Origin: Candidatus Eisenbacteria bacterium
GTDB lineage: Bacteria > Eisenbacteria > RBG-16-71-46 > SZUA-252
Length of the DNA stretch: 64,000 nucleotides
Reading direction: 5' to 3'
Assembly: GCA_005893275.1 (NCBI GenBank)
Contig: VBOW01000014.1
Coordinates: forward strand, 94,850-158,849
Made by a program: the position numbers and the translations under genes. Shown here one piece after another: positions 1 to 8,756 of the stretch. The notes below the pieces were generated by a model. The model was not told the origin of the DNA. It saw nothing but the letters and a program-made list of their open reading frames with translations, and did no database searches. Positions within the stretch are counted from its first letter, which is position 1, and each line of letters opens with the position of its first letter.

Positions 1-741
1 CATCGCGTCGGGCAGCCAGACGTAGAGCGGAAGCTGCGCGCTCTTCCCGGTCGCGCCGAGGAACAGAAGCAGCGCGATCGTGGTCGCGAGCGCGCTCCCC
101 ATCGCGAGCCGCTGCGGCGCCTGCGCGAACACGGTCGCGAAATCGACGGTGCCGAAGGTGACGAAAATCAGGAAGATCCCGAGCAGGAATCCCCAGTCGC
201 CGATGCGGTTCACGATGAAGGCCTTCTTCCCCGCTTCGGCGGCCGCGGGCCGCTGGTACCAGAACCCGATCAAGAGATAGGAGCAGAGCCCCACAGCCTC
301 CCACCCCAGGAACATGAGGAGGAAGTTGTCCGCGAGGACCAGCGTGAGCATCGAGAACGTGAAGAGATTCAGGTACGAGAAATACCGGCCGTACGCCTGC
401 TCGTGGCCCATGTAACCGGTCGAGTAGACGTGGATCAGGAAGCCGACGCCGGTCACGACGAGCATCATCACGGCGCCGAGGGGATCCAGCGCGTACCGAA
501 CCTCGGCGTGGAAGTCTCCCGATTGGACCCAGGTGAAGAGCCCCTGCGTCACGCGGCGCGCTTCGGGCGGAAGCGCGAGCAGCTCGCTGAAGCACGCGAT
601 CGCGATCGCGAACGAAAGCCCCACCGAGCCGACTCCGATCGCGCTCACCGCCTTCCGCGGCAGCTTCCCGGCGGACACCCCGTTCAGGATGGCGCCCAGG
701 AGCGGGAAGAGCGGCACGAGCCAGAGGAGGGTCAGTCCCAC
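1..741 (-). CDS. nuoL: NADH-quinone oxidoreductase subunit L (NuoL), N-terminal part, cut by window edge
   Basis: This is the antiporter-like proton-pumping membrane subunit of complex I. Only the first 247 codons are present; the gene continues past base 1. Translation from a GTG at 739-741 gives a run of hydrophobic helices and family-typical stretches such as DNFLLMFLGWEAVGLCSYLL, NRIGDWGFLLG and GKSAQLPLYVWLPDAM. The last of these is the conserved TM7-8 region that carries a key lysine. An AAGGA ribosome-binding site lies 6 bases before the GTG. It starts 3 bases after the nuoK stop, so it is the last visible gene of the nuo operon. NuoM and NuoN probably follow outside the window. Confidence 0.95.
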   Translation of the reverse strand, partial: MGLTLLWLVPLFPLLGAILNGVSAGKLPRKAVSAIGVGSVGLSFAIAIACFSELLALPPEARRVTQGLFTWVQSGDFHAEVRYALDPLGAVMMLVVTGVGFLIHVYSTGYMGHEQAYGRYFSYLNLFTFSMLTLVLADNFLLMFLGWEAVGLCSYLLIGFWYQRPAAAEAGKKAFIVNRIGDWGFLLGIFLIFVTFGTVDFATVFAQAPQRLAMGSALATTIALLLFLGATGKSAQLPLYVWLPDAM

Positions 742-744
742 GCG

Positions 745-1059
745 CTATCCTTTCAGGAGGTGGACATCGTCCACGCTCGCGGTCTCACGATTTCGGAAAA
801 TGGCGACCAGGATCGCGAGGCCGACCACCACTTCCGCCGCGGCGACCGCCATCACGAAGAAGACGAAGATCTGCCCGTCCATCTGGCCGTACTGCCTCGA
901 GAAGGCGACGAAGCTCAGGTTCACCGCGTTCAACATCAGCTCGATCGACATGAAGATGATGAGCGCGTTCCGGCGAACCAACACTCCGACGATCCCGATC
1001 GTGAACAGAAGGGCCGCGACGAGCTGGTAATACTCGGTAGGAACGCCGTTCGGATCCAT
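745..1059 (-). CDS. nuoK: NADH-quinone oxidoreductase subunit K (NuoK)
   Basis: Small membrane subunit of complex I, 104 residues, with three predicted transmembrane helices. The helix-2 motif [16 protein letters not shown] contains the conserved buried glutamate, and a second glutamate lies in [13 protein letters not shown] on helix 3. Both belong to the membrane proton path in this family. The ATG at 1057-1059 overlaps the nuoJ TGA by one base, which suggests translational coupling. A longer open frame extends upstream but covers nuoJ, and the family length supports the short form. Confidence 0.96.
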   Translation of the reverse strand: MDPNGVPTEYYQLVAALLFTIGIVGVLVRRNALIIFMSIELMLNAVNLSFVAFSRQYGQMDGQIFVFFVMAVAAAEVVVGLAILVAIFRNRETASVDDVHLLKG

Positions 1060-1571
1060 CAGGCGAACTTCCGCTTCGCGAGGACCACGGCCCCGACGAC
1101 CGCAATCATGAGCAGGATCGAAGTCACCTCGAACGGGAACAGCCACGTGGTGTAGAGGATTCGTCCGATCTCCGCCGGCGATCCGAAGCCCGGAGACAAG
1201 GCGGCCACCGCCTCGGGAAGTCCCTCCGAGCCGCCTCGCGACAGGACGATCCAGAGCAGCTCCACGAACGCGATGAACGCGAAGAAAAACCCGAACCCTT
1301 TGGCCGCGCCCGGGGTGAGCAGGGGGCTCTCCCCTCTCACGTTCAGGAGCATGACCACGAAGAGGAAGAGGACCATGATCGCGCCCGCGTACACGAGGAT
1401 TTGGATCGCGGCGATGAACTGGGCGTGGAGCAGAACGAACATCCCGGAGAGGGAGAGAAGCACGCCGACCAGGTGGAGCGCGCAATGAACCGCATTTCTC
1501 CGAAAAACCATCCCGAGCGAGAACGCCACCGCCGACAGGGAGAAAAGCGTGAAGAGGATCGCCTCGACCAT
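1059..1571 (-). CDS. nuoJ: NADH-quinone oxidoreductase subunit J (NuoJ)
   Basis: Membrane subunit of complex I, 170 residues with about five hydrophobic helices. The recognisable core is [20 protein letters not shown], the pi-bulge helix TM3 of the family, which takes part in coupling quinone reduction to proton transfer. The ATG at 1569-1571 was chosen over an upstream in-frame start that lies inside nuoH and adds an Arg/Ser-rich non-homologous tail. It lies 7 bases after the nuoH stop. In the usual nuo order nuoI lies between H and J; here it is absent. Confidence 0.95.
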   Translation of the reverse strand: MVEAILFTLFSLSAVAFSLGMVFRRNAVHCALHLVGVLLSLSGMFVLLHAQFIAAIQILVYAGAIMVLFLFVVMLLNVRGESPLLTPGAAKGFGFFFAFIAFVELLWIVLSRGGSEGLPEAVAALSPGFGSPAEIGRILYTTWLFPFEVTSILLMIAVVGAVVLAKRKFA

Positions 1572-1578
1572 GGCCGCC

Positions 1579-2565
1579 TTATCCCGTGAGCGCCACGACG
1601 ACCGCCGTGACCGCGAGATTGAGGAGCGATAACGGCAGAAGGACCTTCCACCCGAAGGCCATGAGCTGGTCATAGCGAAGGCGGGGGAACGTCGCTCGCA
1701 GCCACACGAAGAAGAAAAGGAACAGCGAGAGCTTGATCAGAAACCAGACCACGGGTGGAAGGATCGGTCCGTGCCATCCACCGAAGAAAACGGAGATCGC
1801 GACCGCCGAGACCACCATCATGTTCGCGTACTCCGCGAGGAAGTAGAGCGCGAACTTCATCGACGAGAACTCGGTGTGAAAGCCGGCCACCAGCTCGGTT
1901 TCCGCCTCCGGCAGGTCGAACGGTGCGCGGTTCGTCTCGGCGATGCCGCAGAGGAGGAAGATCACGAACGCGAAGAACTGCGGCACGATGAACCACATGT
2001 GCTCCTGCTGCCGCACGATCCCCGCAAGGCTGAGCGTCCCGGTCATGAGGATCACGCCCACGAGCGAGATGCCCTGAGCCAGCTCGTAGGAGATCATTTG
2101 CGCCGAGGAACGAAGCCCCCCCAGGAGGGGGTACTTGCTGTTCGAGGCCCAGCCGCCGAGCACGATTCCGTACACGCCCATCGAGGTCGTTCCCAGGACC
2201 CAGAGGATCGCGACGTTCACGTCGGCGATGTGGAGAGGCACCTCACGACCGAACACCGTGACCTTGTCGCCAAAGGGCACGACGCTCAGCGCCACAAAGG
2301 CGGTGATCACGGAGAGCGCCGGCGCGAGGAAGAAAACGACCCGGTCCGCCTGGCCGGGGATGATGTCCTCCTTGAAGAAGAGCTTGATGCCGTCGGCGAT
2401 CGTCTGCAAAAGCCCGAACGGCCCCACGCGCTGGGGCCCGATTCGGTCCTGCATGTGGCCGATCACCTTCCGCTCCATCCACACGATGAAGGGAACCGCG
2501 ATCAACACGAATCCCAGGACAATCAAGACCTTGACCGCCGATGCGATCAGGAACGCGGCGTCCAC
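1579..2565 (-). CDS. nuoH: NADH-quinone oxidoreductase subunit H (NuoH)
   Basis: Membrane subunit that forms much of the quinone-binding chamber and links the hydrophilic arm to the membrane arm. It has 328 residues, normal for the family, with about eight helices. Signature stretches are VWMERKVIGHMQDRIGPQRV near residue 30, ADGIKLFFKEDIIP, AETNRAPFDLPEAETELVAG (quinone-site loop) and the C-terminal RYDQLMAFGWKVLLP. The start is GTG at 2563-2565, four bases after the nuoE stop. Confidence 0.97.
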   Translation of the reverse strand: MDAAFLIASAVKVLIVLGFVLIAVPFIVWMERKVIGHMQDRIGPQRVGPFGLLQTIADGIKLFFKEDIIPGQADRVVFFLAPALSVITAFVALSVVPFGDKVTVFGREVPLHIADVNVAILWVLGTTSMGVYGIVLGGWASNSKYPLLGGLRSSAQMISYELAQGISLVGVILMTGTLSLAGIVRQQEHMWFIVPQFFAFVIFLLCGIAETNRAPFDLPEAETELVAGFHTEFSSMKFALYFLAEYANMMVVSAVAISVFFGGWHGPILPPVVWFLIKLSLFLFFFVWLRATFPRLRYDQLMAFGWKVLLPLSLLNLAVTAVVVALTG

Positions 2566-2569
2566 GTGG

Positions 2570-3034
2570 CTACTTCAGCTCTTCCAGAAGCCGATCGACT
2601 TGTTGAGGCGTGACGTTTTCGTAGTACCGGTCGTTCACCATGAGTACCGGCGCGGTGCCGCACGAGCCGAGGCATTCGACGGAGACGTACGTGAAGCGTC
2701 CGTCCTGAGTGGTCTCGCCGTCCTCCAAGCCGAGCTTGTCCTGGATCTGCTTCTGGAGTCTCTGTCCGCCGAGAAGCGAGCAGGAAAGATTCCGGCACAC
2801 CTGGATGAGATGGCGGCCGACCGGCTTCTGCTGGAACATGGTGTAGAAGGTGACGACCTGGCGGACCGCCTGAGCCGTGAGCCCCAGGATCGAGGCCACC
2901 TCGCGCTGCGTCTCTTCGCTCAGCCAGCCCTGGTCTTCCTGGGCAACGTGAAGCGCGGGGATGAGCGCGGATTGGTGGGTCTCATAGACCGCTTTGAGCG
3001 ACTCGATCCTCTGGCGCGCCTCCGGCGACAGCAC
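2570..3034 (-). CDS. nuoE: NADH-quinone oxidoreductase subunit E (NuoE)
   Basis: Thioredoxin-fold [2Fe-2S] subunit of the NADH-oxidising module, 154 residues. An N-terminal helical part (LHVAQEDQGWLSEE) is followed by the ferredoxin-like domain. The cluster N1a ligands are visible as CRNLSC and, further on, CLGSC. The start is GTG at 3032-3034, four bases after the nuoC stop. Its obligate partner NuoF is not encoded nearby, so it must be supplied from another locus if this complex has NADH-dehydrogenase activity. Confidence 0.96.
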   Translation of the reverse strand: MLSPEARQRIESLKAVYETHQSALIPALHVAQEDQGWLSEETQREVASILGLTAQAVRQVVTFYTMFQQKPVGRHLIQVCRNLSCSLLGGQRLQKQIQDKLGLEDGETTQDGRFTYVSVECLGSCGTAPVLMVNDRYYENVTPQQVDRLLEELK

Positions 3035-3038
3035 GGGG

Positions 3039-3569
3039 TCAACCCTCCACGACCGGGAACTGCGCGGACTGCGTCGGGAAATCCTTGCGGAGGGGATGGC
3101 CGAGCCAGCCTTCCGGCGTCAGGATCCTCTCCAGATTCGGATGGCCCGAGAAGATCACCCCGAACATGTCGTAGACCTCGCGCTCCATGAAGTTCGCGCC
3201 GCGCCACACCGTCGTGGCCGTCGGGACGCTTCCGCCTTCTTCCACCCAGGTCTTGACCAGGATGCGGCGGCTCAAGGTCGGCGAATAGAGGATGTAGACG
3301 ACCTCGAAACGCGGCTCGCCGGGTTCGCGGTGGGTGTGTCGATCCACCGCCGTGATGTCGGTAAGGTATTCGTAGAGAAGATGGGGGTCGGTGCGAAGGA
3401 GCCGGAGCACATCCGGGAAGGCGCTCGTATCCAGCCGGACCGAGAGCTGACCCCGGAACAGCTGCTCCGAACGGTAGGCGCCCGCGAACCGCGCTTTGAG
3501 AATTGCGACGATCGAGGACTCGACCGGGCCCAGCGGGGACAGGTCTTCGGGATGGGGCGTCAATCCCAC
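3039..3569 (-). CDS. nuoC: NADH-quinone oxidoreductase subunit C (NuoC)
   Basis: Hydrophilic 30-kDa-type subunit of the connecting module, about 176 residues. The family core is clear: ITAVDRHTHREPGEPRFEVV, then NFMEREVYDMFGVIFSGHPN (the complex I 30-kDa signature) and LRKDFP. The start is uncertain. A GTG at 3567-3569 has a GGAAAGG-type site 9 bases upstream and overlaps the end of nuoA by 10 bases. A TTG at 3561-3563 overlapping the nuoA stop is the alternative. NuoC normally pairs with NuoD, which is absent here. Confidence 0.93.
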   Translation of the reverse strand: MGLTPHPEDLSPLGPVESSIVAILKARFAGAYRSEQLFRGQLSVRLDTSAFPDVLRLLRTDPHLLYEYLTDITAVDRHTHREPGEPRFEVVYILYSPTLSRRILVKTWVEEGGSVPTATTVWRGANFMEREVYDMFGVIFSGHPNLERILTPEGWLGHPLRKDFPTQSAQFPVVEG

Positions 3570-3937
3570 TCGAGCGCGCCTTTCCCCCAGACGTAGACCA
3601 GGCCCAGGAGCAGAATCCCCACGAACACCCCCATCTCGATCAGGCCGAAGATCCGGAGCTGCCTGAAGACGATCGCCCACGGGTAGAGGAAGACCGTTTC
3701 GATGTCGAACACGATGAAGAGCATGGCGACCAGATAGAAACGGGTGTGGAAGCGCTCCCGCGCCGTCCCGGTCGGCGTGATGCCGCACTCGTAGGGGCTC
3801 AGCTTGGCCGGATCGTTCACCCGGGTGCCCAGGAAATGGGACGCGACGAGCGTGAAGACGGCGAAGCCGATCCCCACGATCAGCATCATGAGGATGGGTA
3901 TGAAGGCCGTGGTCGAGTTGGGATCGACTTGATTCAT
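3560..3937 (-). CDS. nuoA: NADH-quinone oxidoreductase subunit A (NuoA)
   Basis: Membrane subunit of complex I, 125 residues, three helices. Motifs are KLSPYECGITPTG, containing the conserved cysteine loop that contacts the quinone site, then FYLVAMLFIVFDIETVFLYP with its conserved acidic residues. The first gene of the operon, it starts at an ATG 86 bases downstream of a TTGACA-type promoter. The next gene is nuoC rather than the usual nuoB. Confidence 0.96.
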   Translation of the reverse strand: MNQVDPNSTTAFIPILMMLIVGIGFAVFTLVASHFLGTRVNDPAKLSPYECGITPTGTARERFHTRFYLVAMLFIVFDIETVFLYPWAIVFRQLRIFGLIEMGVFVGILLLGLVYVWGKGALEWD

Positions 3938-4023
3938 CGTGATTCCCCGGAGCGCGAAATCGAGGCCCGGACCTACCGCCTCCCAACCTCCCCGACTTCG
4001 TGAAAAAAGGTGCTAAGTACGGC

Positions 4024-4053
4024 AGGATAAAAACTTGGGGGCTCCGCTGTCAA
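4024..4053 (-). promoter_or_regulatory. Probable sigma-70-type promoter of the nuo operon
   Basis: On the minus strand a perfect -35 TTGACA (4048-4053) is followed after 18 bases by TATCCT (4024-4029). Transcription would start near 4017, giving an 80-base leader before nuoA. The -35 box overlaps the stop codon of the upstream hydrolase gene. Confidence 0.55.
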
Positions 4054-4907
4054 GCCACTTTCTCGAACGTGGGGCGTTCCGCGGGGCCCGCGACGCGGAC
4101 CACGAGGTGATCCGGATCGTGCTCCAGGAGGAAGAGCCAGCCTTCGCGTGTCGCGTCCCGTAGGATCGCGCGTTTCGTCTCGAGCGTCGTGAGGGGGTGC
4201 GTGTCGAATCCCATGATGTACGGCAGCGGCAGGTGCGCGATCGTCGGAACGAGATCGACCGTGTAGAGCGCGCGCGTGCCGGCGACGTCGAAGAACACGC
4301 CCTGGTGCCCGACCGTGTGCCCCGGCAATCCCCTGAGGGTTACGCCGGGCAGGATCTCGATGTCCTTGTCGTGGAGCACCAGCTGCCCCGCCTTCTCGAT
4401 CGGATCGTAGTTCTCCGAGAGATACGACGCACGATTTCGCTCGTTCGGCGGATGTGCGGACTCCCACTCCTGGCGCCGCACGAGGTAATGGGCGCGCGGG
4501 AAGGTCGGGCGCACCGCGCCGTCCTCGCCTCGCGTAGTTCCCCCGCCGCAGTGGTCGAAGTGGAGGTGGGTGGTCGCGACAGTGGTGACGTCCTCGGGCT
4601 TGATACCCAGCGCCGCGAGATCCTCGAGCAGCGACTCGGGGCGCTCCACGGCGAAGATGTCGCGAAACTTCGGATCGTTCTTCGTGCCGACGCCGGTATC
4701 CACCAGCACGTGCTTGCCGTCCCCTTCGATAAGGAGACAGTTCATCGCGAGGCGGATTCGATTTCTCTCGTCGGCGGGAGCGACCTTGTTCCAGAGCACC
4801 TTAGGGACGACGCCGAACATGGCGCCGCCGTCCAGGCGGAATCGGCCGCCCGAAACGAAGCGGACCTTGTACGGTCCGATCTCTACGCGTGGAATGGAAA
4901 CGATGCC

Positions 4908-4919
<12 letters not shown>
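4050..4919 (-). CDS. MBL-fold metallo-hydrolase (lactonase-like)
   Basis: A 289-residue metallo-beta-lactamase-fold hydrolase. The zinc motif HLHFDHCGG (HxHxDH) is followed by further ligand positions in GLPGHTVGHQG and YTVDLVPT. The N-terminal GGRFRLDGGAMFGVVPKVLW resembles proteins annotated as quorum-quenching lactonases or MBL hydrolases, so a cyclic-ester substrate is possible but unproven. The first usable start, ATG at 4917-4919, lies inside the 3' end of the RNase P RNA gene. No ATG, GTG or TTG occurs between the end of that RNA and the conserved domain, so the gene overlaps rnpB by about 12 bases. Confidence 0.85.
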
Positions 4920-5265
<346 letters not shown>

Positions 5266-5292
5266 GGACATCACCTCCTGCCTGTTACGCTG

Positions 5293-5298
5293 AAGATA
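5293..5298 (-). promoter_or_regulatory. Possible -10 element for rnpB
   Basis: TATCTT on the minus strand sits just after the rnhA stop and 27 bases before the predicted RNA 5' end. The same hexamer is the -10 box of the rpsU and DUF3467 promoters. No good -35 box is visible at 16-18 bases, so the call is weak. Confidence 0.3.
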
Positions 5299-5309
5299 GG
5301 GTAACGCCC

Positions 5310-5711
5310 TTATCCTACCGCGTCCAAGGCCTCGTTCGCGAGCTCGTCCGCGCGGGCGTTCTGCTCGCGCCGGACGTGGCGGATGGTATGCTTCGGCACC
5401 GCATTCAGGAGCATGACGACCTGCCCGTGAAGAGACTGGAGCCTCGGCTCCTTCACCTTGTATTCCCCGCTCAGCTGCCGAACGACCAACTCGCTGTCGA
5501 GGAGGAATTCCGCTTCGCTGGCGCGCGCGTCTTTCAGGTATTCGAGGGCCGCGATCAGGGCCAGGTATTCCGCCTCGTTGTTGGTCTTCATGCCGAGCGC
5601 ACGGCTCGCTTCGTAGACCGTGCGCCCCCGATCATCCTCGATGACGACCCCGATCGCCGCCGGACCGGGGTTTCCCCTGGCCGCTCCGTCCGTGTGCACG
5701 ATGTATCGCAT
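5310..5711 (-). CDS. rnhA: Ribonuclease HI family protein
   Basis: A 133-residue RNase H-fold protein that would cleave the RNA strand of RNA:DNA hybrids. The metal-binding acidic residues are in place: HTDGAARGNPGPAAIG (Asp8), TNNEAEYLALIAALEYL (Glu), EFLLDSELVV (Asp) and the C-terminal ARADELAN (Asp). It lacks a basic-protrusion insert, as in the short stand-alone RNase HI proteins of many bacteria. It ends 44 bases upstream of rnpB. Confidence 0.9.
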   Translation of the reverse strand: MRYIVHTDGAARGNPGPAAIGVVIEDDRGRTVYEASRALGMKTNNEAEYLALIAALEYLKDARASEAEFLLDSELVVRQLSGEYKVKEPRLQSLHGQVVMLLNAVPKHTIRHVRREQNARADELANEALDAVG

Positions 5712-5739
5712 GCACGCAGCCTATAGGTTCCACCCCGGT

Positions 5740-5768
5740 TTGACAACGCCGCTCGCCCGGGCGAGAAT
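5740..5768 (+). promoter_or_regulatory. Probable sigma-70-type promoter
   Basis: TTGACA (5740-5745), a 17-base spacer and GAGAAT (5763-5768) point rightward toward the gene at 5809. They lie in the gap divergent to rnhA. Confidence 0.55.
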
Positions 5769-5808
5769 GGCGGACCAGCCACTGTCATTCTCCGGAAAGG
5801 GCCAATCG

Positions 5809-6252
5809 ATGCCGCGTCCGAGTTCCGAAGACGTTGCCCTGATCCTCCATCTCTACGAGCTGAGGCGCGACCCCGAGCTGCGCCGCGCGCGCGCGTACAT
5901 GCTTTCCGAGTTCGCGGCCAAGAGCTGGGAGGAAGTCCGCCGGCACTACCTGACCGGCGACGAGGTGGACCGTCATCTTCGCATGGCCACCTCGTACTGG
6001 GAGATGGTCGCCGCGTTCGTGAACCGGGGCCTCCTGAACGAGGAGCTCTTCTTCGACACGCACGGTGAAGACATCGTGATCTGGAAGAAGATGGAGCCGA
6101 TCGTGAAGGACGCCCGCAAGCACATCCGCCCGACATGGCTCTGGAACCTCGAGCGCATGGCGCGGCGGCACCAAGCGTGGCGGGAGCGGACGTATCGGGT
6201 CGCGGACAGAATGATCCAGGCGGACTCCAAGCCGCGGGCGAAGAAGAAGTGA
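5809..6252 (+). CDS. Conserved hypothetical protein (DUF4760-like)
   Basis: A 147-residue soluble, helical protein. The ATG at 5809 has a GGAAAGG site about 8 bases upstream; an earlier in-frame start lies in the promoter. The arrangement LHLYELRRDPELRRARAYML followed by EVDRHLRMATSYWEMVAAFV and FVNRGLLNEELFFD resembles DUF4760-type proteins that end in a short basic tail, but I cannot confirm the family. There is no signal peptide or clear transmembrane segment. The stop overlaps the aroC start as GTGA, so it is the first gene of an operon with aroC. Confidence 0.8.
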   Translation: MPRPSSEDVALILHLYELRRDPELRRARAYMLSEFAAKSWEEVRRHYLTGDEVDRHLRMATSYWEMVAAFVNRGLLNEELFFDTHGEDIVIWKKMEPIVKDARKHIRPTWLWNLERMARRHQAWRERTYRVADRMIQADSKPRAKKK

Positions 6253-7322
6253 GCAGTACGTTCGGAAAACTTCTCACGATCACGACGTTTGGTGAGAGCC
6301 ACGGCCCCGCGGTGGGCGTGATCCTGGACGGCTGCCCGCCCGGGATCTCTGTCAGCGCGGAGCTGGTGCAGCGGGACCTGGATCGTAGACGCCCCGGCCA
6401 AAGCGCGATCACGACGCAACGCCAAGAGCCGGACCGCGTGGAGATCCTGTCGGGCGTTTTCGAGGGGGTGACGACGGGCGCCACGATCGCGCTCGTGGTC
6501 CGGAGCGTGGACGCGCGGCCGCAGGATTATGCGAGCTTGAAGGATGTCTTCCGCCCTGGGCACGCCGACTACACCTATTGGCAGAAGTACGGCGTGCGCG
6601 ACTACCGCGGGAGCGGGCGGTCCTCGGGCCGGGAGACGGTCGGCCGTGTCGCCGCCGGCGCCGTGGCGCGGGCCGTGCTGGAAGGGGCCGGGGCCCGGGT
6701 GCAGGCCTACACCGTGCAGGTCGGCGAGGTGGTGGCGGGCGCGCGCGAGCTGGAGTTCGCGGAGCAGAACCCGGTGCGCTGCCCCGACCGAACGAAAGCC
6801 CCGGAGATGGAGCGCGCCATCGCGACGGCGCGGGAGGCCGGCGATTCACTGGGCGGCGTCGTGGAAATCCTGGCCTCCGGGGTTCCCGCGGGCCTGGGCG
6901 ACCCGGTGATGGACAAGCTGGACGCTTCCCTCGCGTGGGGGTTGATGTCGATCGGCGCGATAAAGGGCTTCGAGATCGGCGAGGGCTTCGCCGCCGCCAG
7001 GAAGCGCGGCTCGGAAATGAACGACCGTATGACCCGCGATGGGTTCGCGACGAATTACGCGGGCGGAATTCTGGGAGGCATCTCGACGGGCGAGCCGATC
7101 GTGGCGCGGATCGCGGTCAAGCCTCCCTCCTCCATCGCGATCAGGCAGAAGACCGTGGACGTGCACGGCGAGGAGCGCGAGTTCGCGATCCAGGGCCGCC
7201 ACGATCCTTGTCTGTGCCCCCGCGTCGTGCCCGTCGCCGAGGCGATGACCTGCCTCACCCTCGCGGACGCGCTGCTGCGCCAGCGCGCGATCGAATCGTG
7301 GCGGCCGAAGGCAGGCAGGTGA
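6249..7322 (+). CDS. aroC: Chorismate synthase
   Basis: Converts 5-enolpyruvylshikimate-3-phosphate to chorismate, the last shared step to aromatic amino acids, and needs reduced FMN. It has 357 residues. Motifs include GESHGPAVGVILDGCPPG near the N-terminus, FRPGHADYTYWQKYGVRDYR, the GRSSGRETVGRVAAGAVAR signature and the C-terminal GRHDPCLCPRVVPVAEAM. The GTG start at 6249 overlaps the upstream stop; a longer frame upstream belongs to the previous gene. The other shikimate gene in the window is aroK at 44787. Confidence 0.97.
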   Translation: MSSTFGKLLTITTFGESHGPAVGVILDGCPPGISVSAELVQRDLDRRRPGQSAITTQRQEPDRVEILSGVFEGVTTGATIALVVRSVDARPQDYASLKDVFRPGHADYTYWQKYGVRDYRGSGRSSGRETVGRVAAGAVARAVLEGAGARVQAYTVQVGEVVAGARELEFAEQNPVRCPDRTKAPEMERAIATAREAGDSLGGVVEILASGVPAGLGDPVMDKLDASLAWGLMSIGAIKGFEIGEGFAAARKRGSEMNDRMTRDGFATNYAGGILGGISTGEPIVARIAVKPPSSIAIRQKTVDVHGEEREFAIQGRHDPCLCPRVVPVAEAMTCLTLADALLRQRAIESWRPKAGR

Positions 7323-7356
7323 AGGGCGGGCGCGGCCACCCGATCCGGAAGCCCGC

Positions 7357-8316
7357 GTGATCGATACCGTCCGTACCCGCGTCACCGACATCCTCCACAT
7401 CCGCTACCCGATCCTCCAAGCAGGCATGATTTGGGCGGCCGGCTACAAGCTCGCCGTCGCGTGCGCCGAGGCCGACATCCTGGGCACGATCGGCTCCGCC
7501 GGGATGAAGCAGGATCTGCTGCGGTCGCAGATTCAGAAAGCCCGGGCGCTCACGAAGAAGCAGATCGCGGTGAATATCCCGTTGCTGCGGAGCGATGCGG
7601 GCGAGTTACTGGAAATCGCGCTCGGCGAGGGGATCGACGTGATCATCTCGAGCGCCGGGAACCCCGCGCTGCTGGCGGCGCGCATCCAAGCCGCGGACGT
7701 CACATGGATTCACGTGGTCCCCAGCGTGAAGCACGGGAAGAAGGCTCAGGATGCAGGCGCCCACATCGTCGTGGGCGAAGGCTTCGAAGCCGGCGGCCAC
7801 AACGGCGTGGACGAGATCACGACGCTCGCGTTGATCCCCCAGCTCGTCGACGCGCTGTCGGTTCCCGTGGCGGCGGCGGGCGGGATCGCGGATGGACGAG
7901 GCTTTTTGGCCGCGATGGCCCTCGGCGCCGAAGGCATTTCCGTGGGCACACGCTTTGCGTGCACACTAGAGTCGTCTTCACACCCGATGTACAAGGAAGC
8001 AGTTGCCGCCGCCAACGACGCGGCAACCGTGCTATTTGCAAAACGCATCGCGCCAGTTCGCGCGATCAAGAATCCGTGGGTGGAGCGGGTCCGCGAGGCG
8101 GAGGCTGCCGGCGCCACGCGGGAGGAACTGGAGCAGGTATACGGCCGTTCGCACTCCCGGCGGGGAATCCTCGAAGGGGACGTGGGAGAGGGCGAGATGG
8201 AGGCGGGGCAGTCGAGTGGATTGATCCGCGACATCCCCCCCGCCGCGGAAGTCGTGCGGCGGTTCGTCGAGGAGTTCGAGCGGAACCTTGAACGTATCCG
8301 GAGATTCCAGACATGA
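7357..8316 (+). CDS. Nitronate monooxygenase / FabK-like flavin oxidoreductase
   Basis: A 319-residue TIM-barrel FMN protein of the 2-nitropropane dioxygenase / enoyl-ACP reductase II superfamily. Visible motifs are RYPILQAGMIWAAGYKLAVA at the N-terminus, the FMN-binding VVGEGFEAGGHNG, and VPVAAAGGIADGRGFLAAMA followed by GAEGISVGTRFACT. These fit either nitronate oxidation or an acyl-ACP-related reaction; sequence alone does not decide. GTG start with a GGAAG site 5 bases away. The stop overlaps the next start (ATGA). Confidence 0.85.
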   Translation: MIDTVRTRVTDILHIRYPILQAGMIWAAGYKLAVACAEADILGTIGSAGMKQDLLRSQIQKARALTKKQIAVNIPLLRSDAGELLEIALGEGIDVIISSAGNPALLAARIQAADVTWIHVVPSVKHGKKAQDAGAHIVVGEGFEAGGHNGVDEITTLALIPQLVDALSVPVAAAGGIADGRGFLAAMALGAEGISVGTRFACTLESSSHPMYKEAVAAANDAATVLFAKRIAPVRAIKNPWVERVREAEAAGATREELEQVYGRSHSRRGILEGDVGEGEMEAGQSSGLIRDIPPAAEVVRRFVEEFERNLERIRRFQT

Positions 8317-8756
8317 AGACGAAAATCGTGAAGACGAAAGCCCCGGGCAAGACCTCCACTCGGCAAGGCGGACCCGCGACCGATCATATCGACGCGGCAC
8401 GCCGCGCCCAGGGAGCGATCAAGCAGGATCCCAACGCGCCGGAGAACTACACAGCGCTCGCGGGCGCGCTGCGAATGCTCGCCCAGTTCGTCCGCGAGCG
8501 GAATCCGGAGTCCTCCGACAACCTGCTGCACCTCGCATGCGCCGCCGCGTGGGAAGCAAAGTCCAGGTCGGATCCCGCTCTGATCTCCGGCCGAACGAAG
8601 CAGGAGATCAAAGTCCTGACCGCCTGGGTGCGCACGAAGAATCACCTCTCCCCGGACGCCGCAGAGGCCATGATGGAGCGGATTCGATCCGAGTACCTGG
8701 AGCGCGCCTTGAATTCCTCGGACGCCGGCTACCTGCTCGGCTTCGTCCGGGGCTGA
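8313..8756 (+). CDS. Hypothetical protein
   Basis: A 147-residue soluble protein with a lysine-rich N-terminus and a helical body (ENYTALAGALRMLAQFVRER, then LSPDAAEAMMERIRSEYLER). I do not recognise a family. Its ATG overlaps the stop of the flavin oxidoreductase, so the two are probably co-translated. Its last 28 bases overlap the end of the convergent inositol-phosphatase gene. Confidence 0.7.
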   Translation: MKTKIVKTKAPGKTSTRQGGPATDHIDAARRAQGAIKQDPNAPENYTALAGALRMLAQFVRERNPESSDNLLHLACAAAWEAKSRSDPALISGRTKQEIKVLTAWVRTKNHLSPDAAEAMMERIRSEYLERALNSSDAGYLLGFVRG

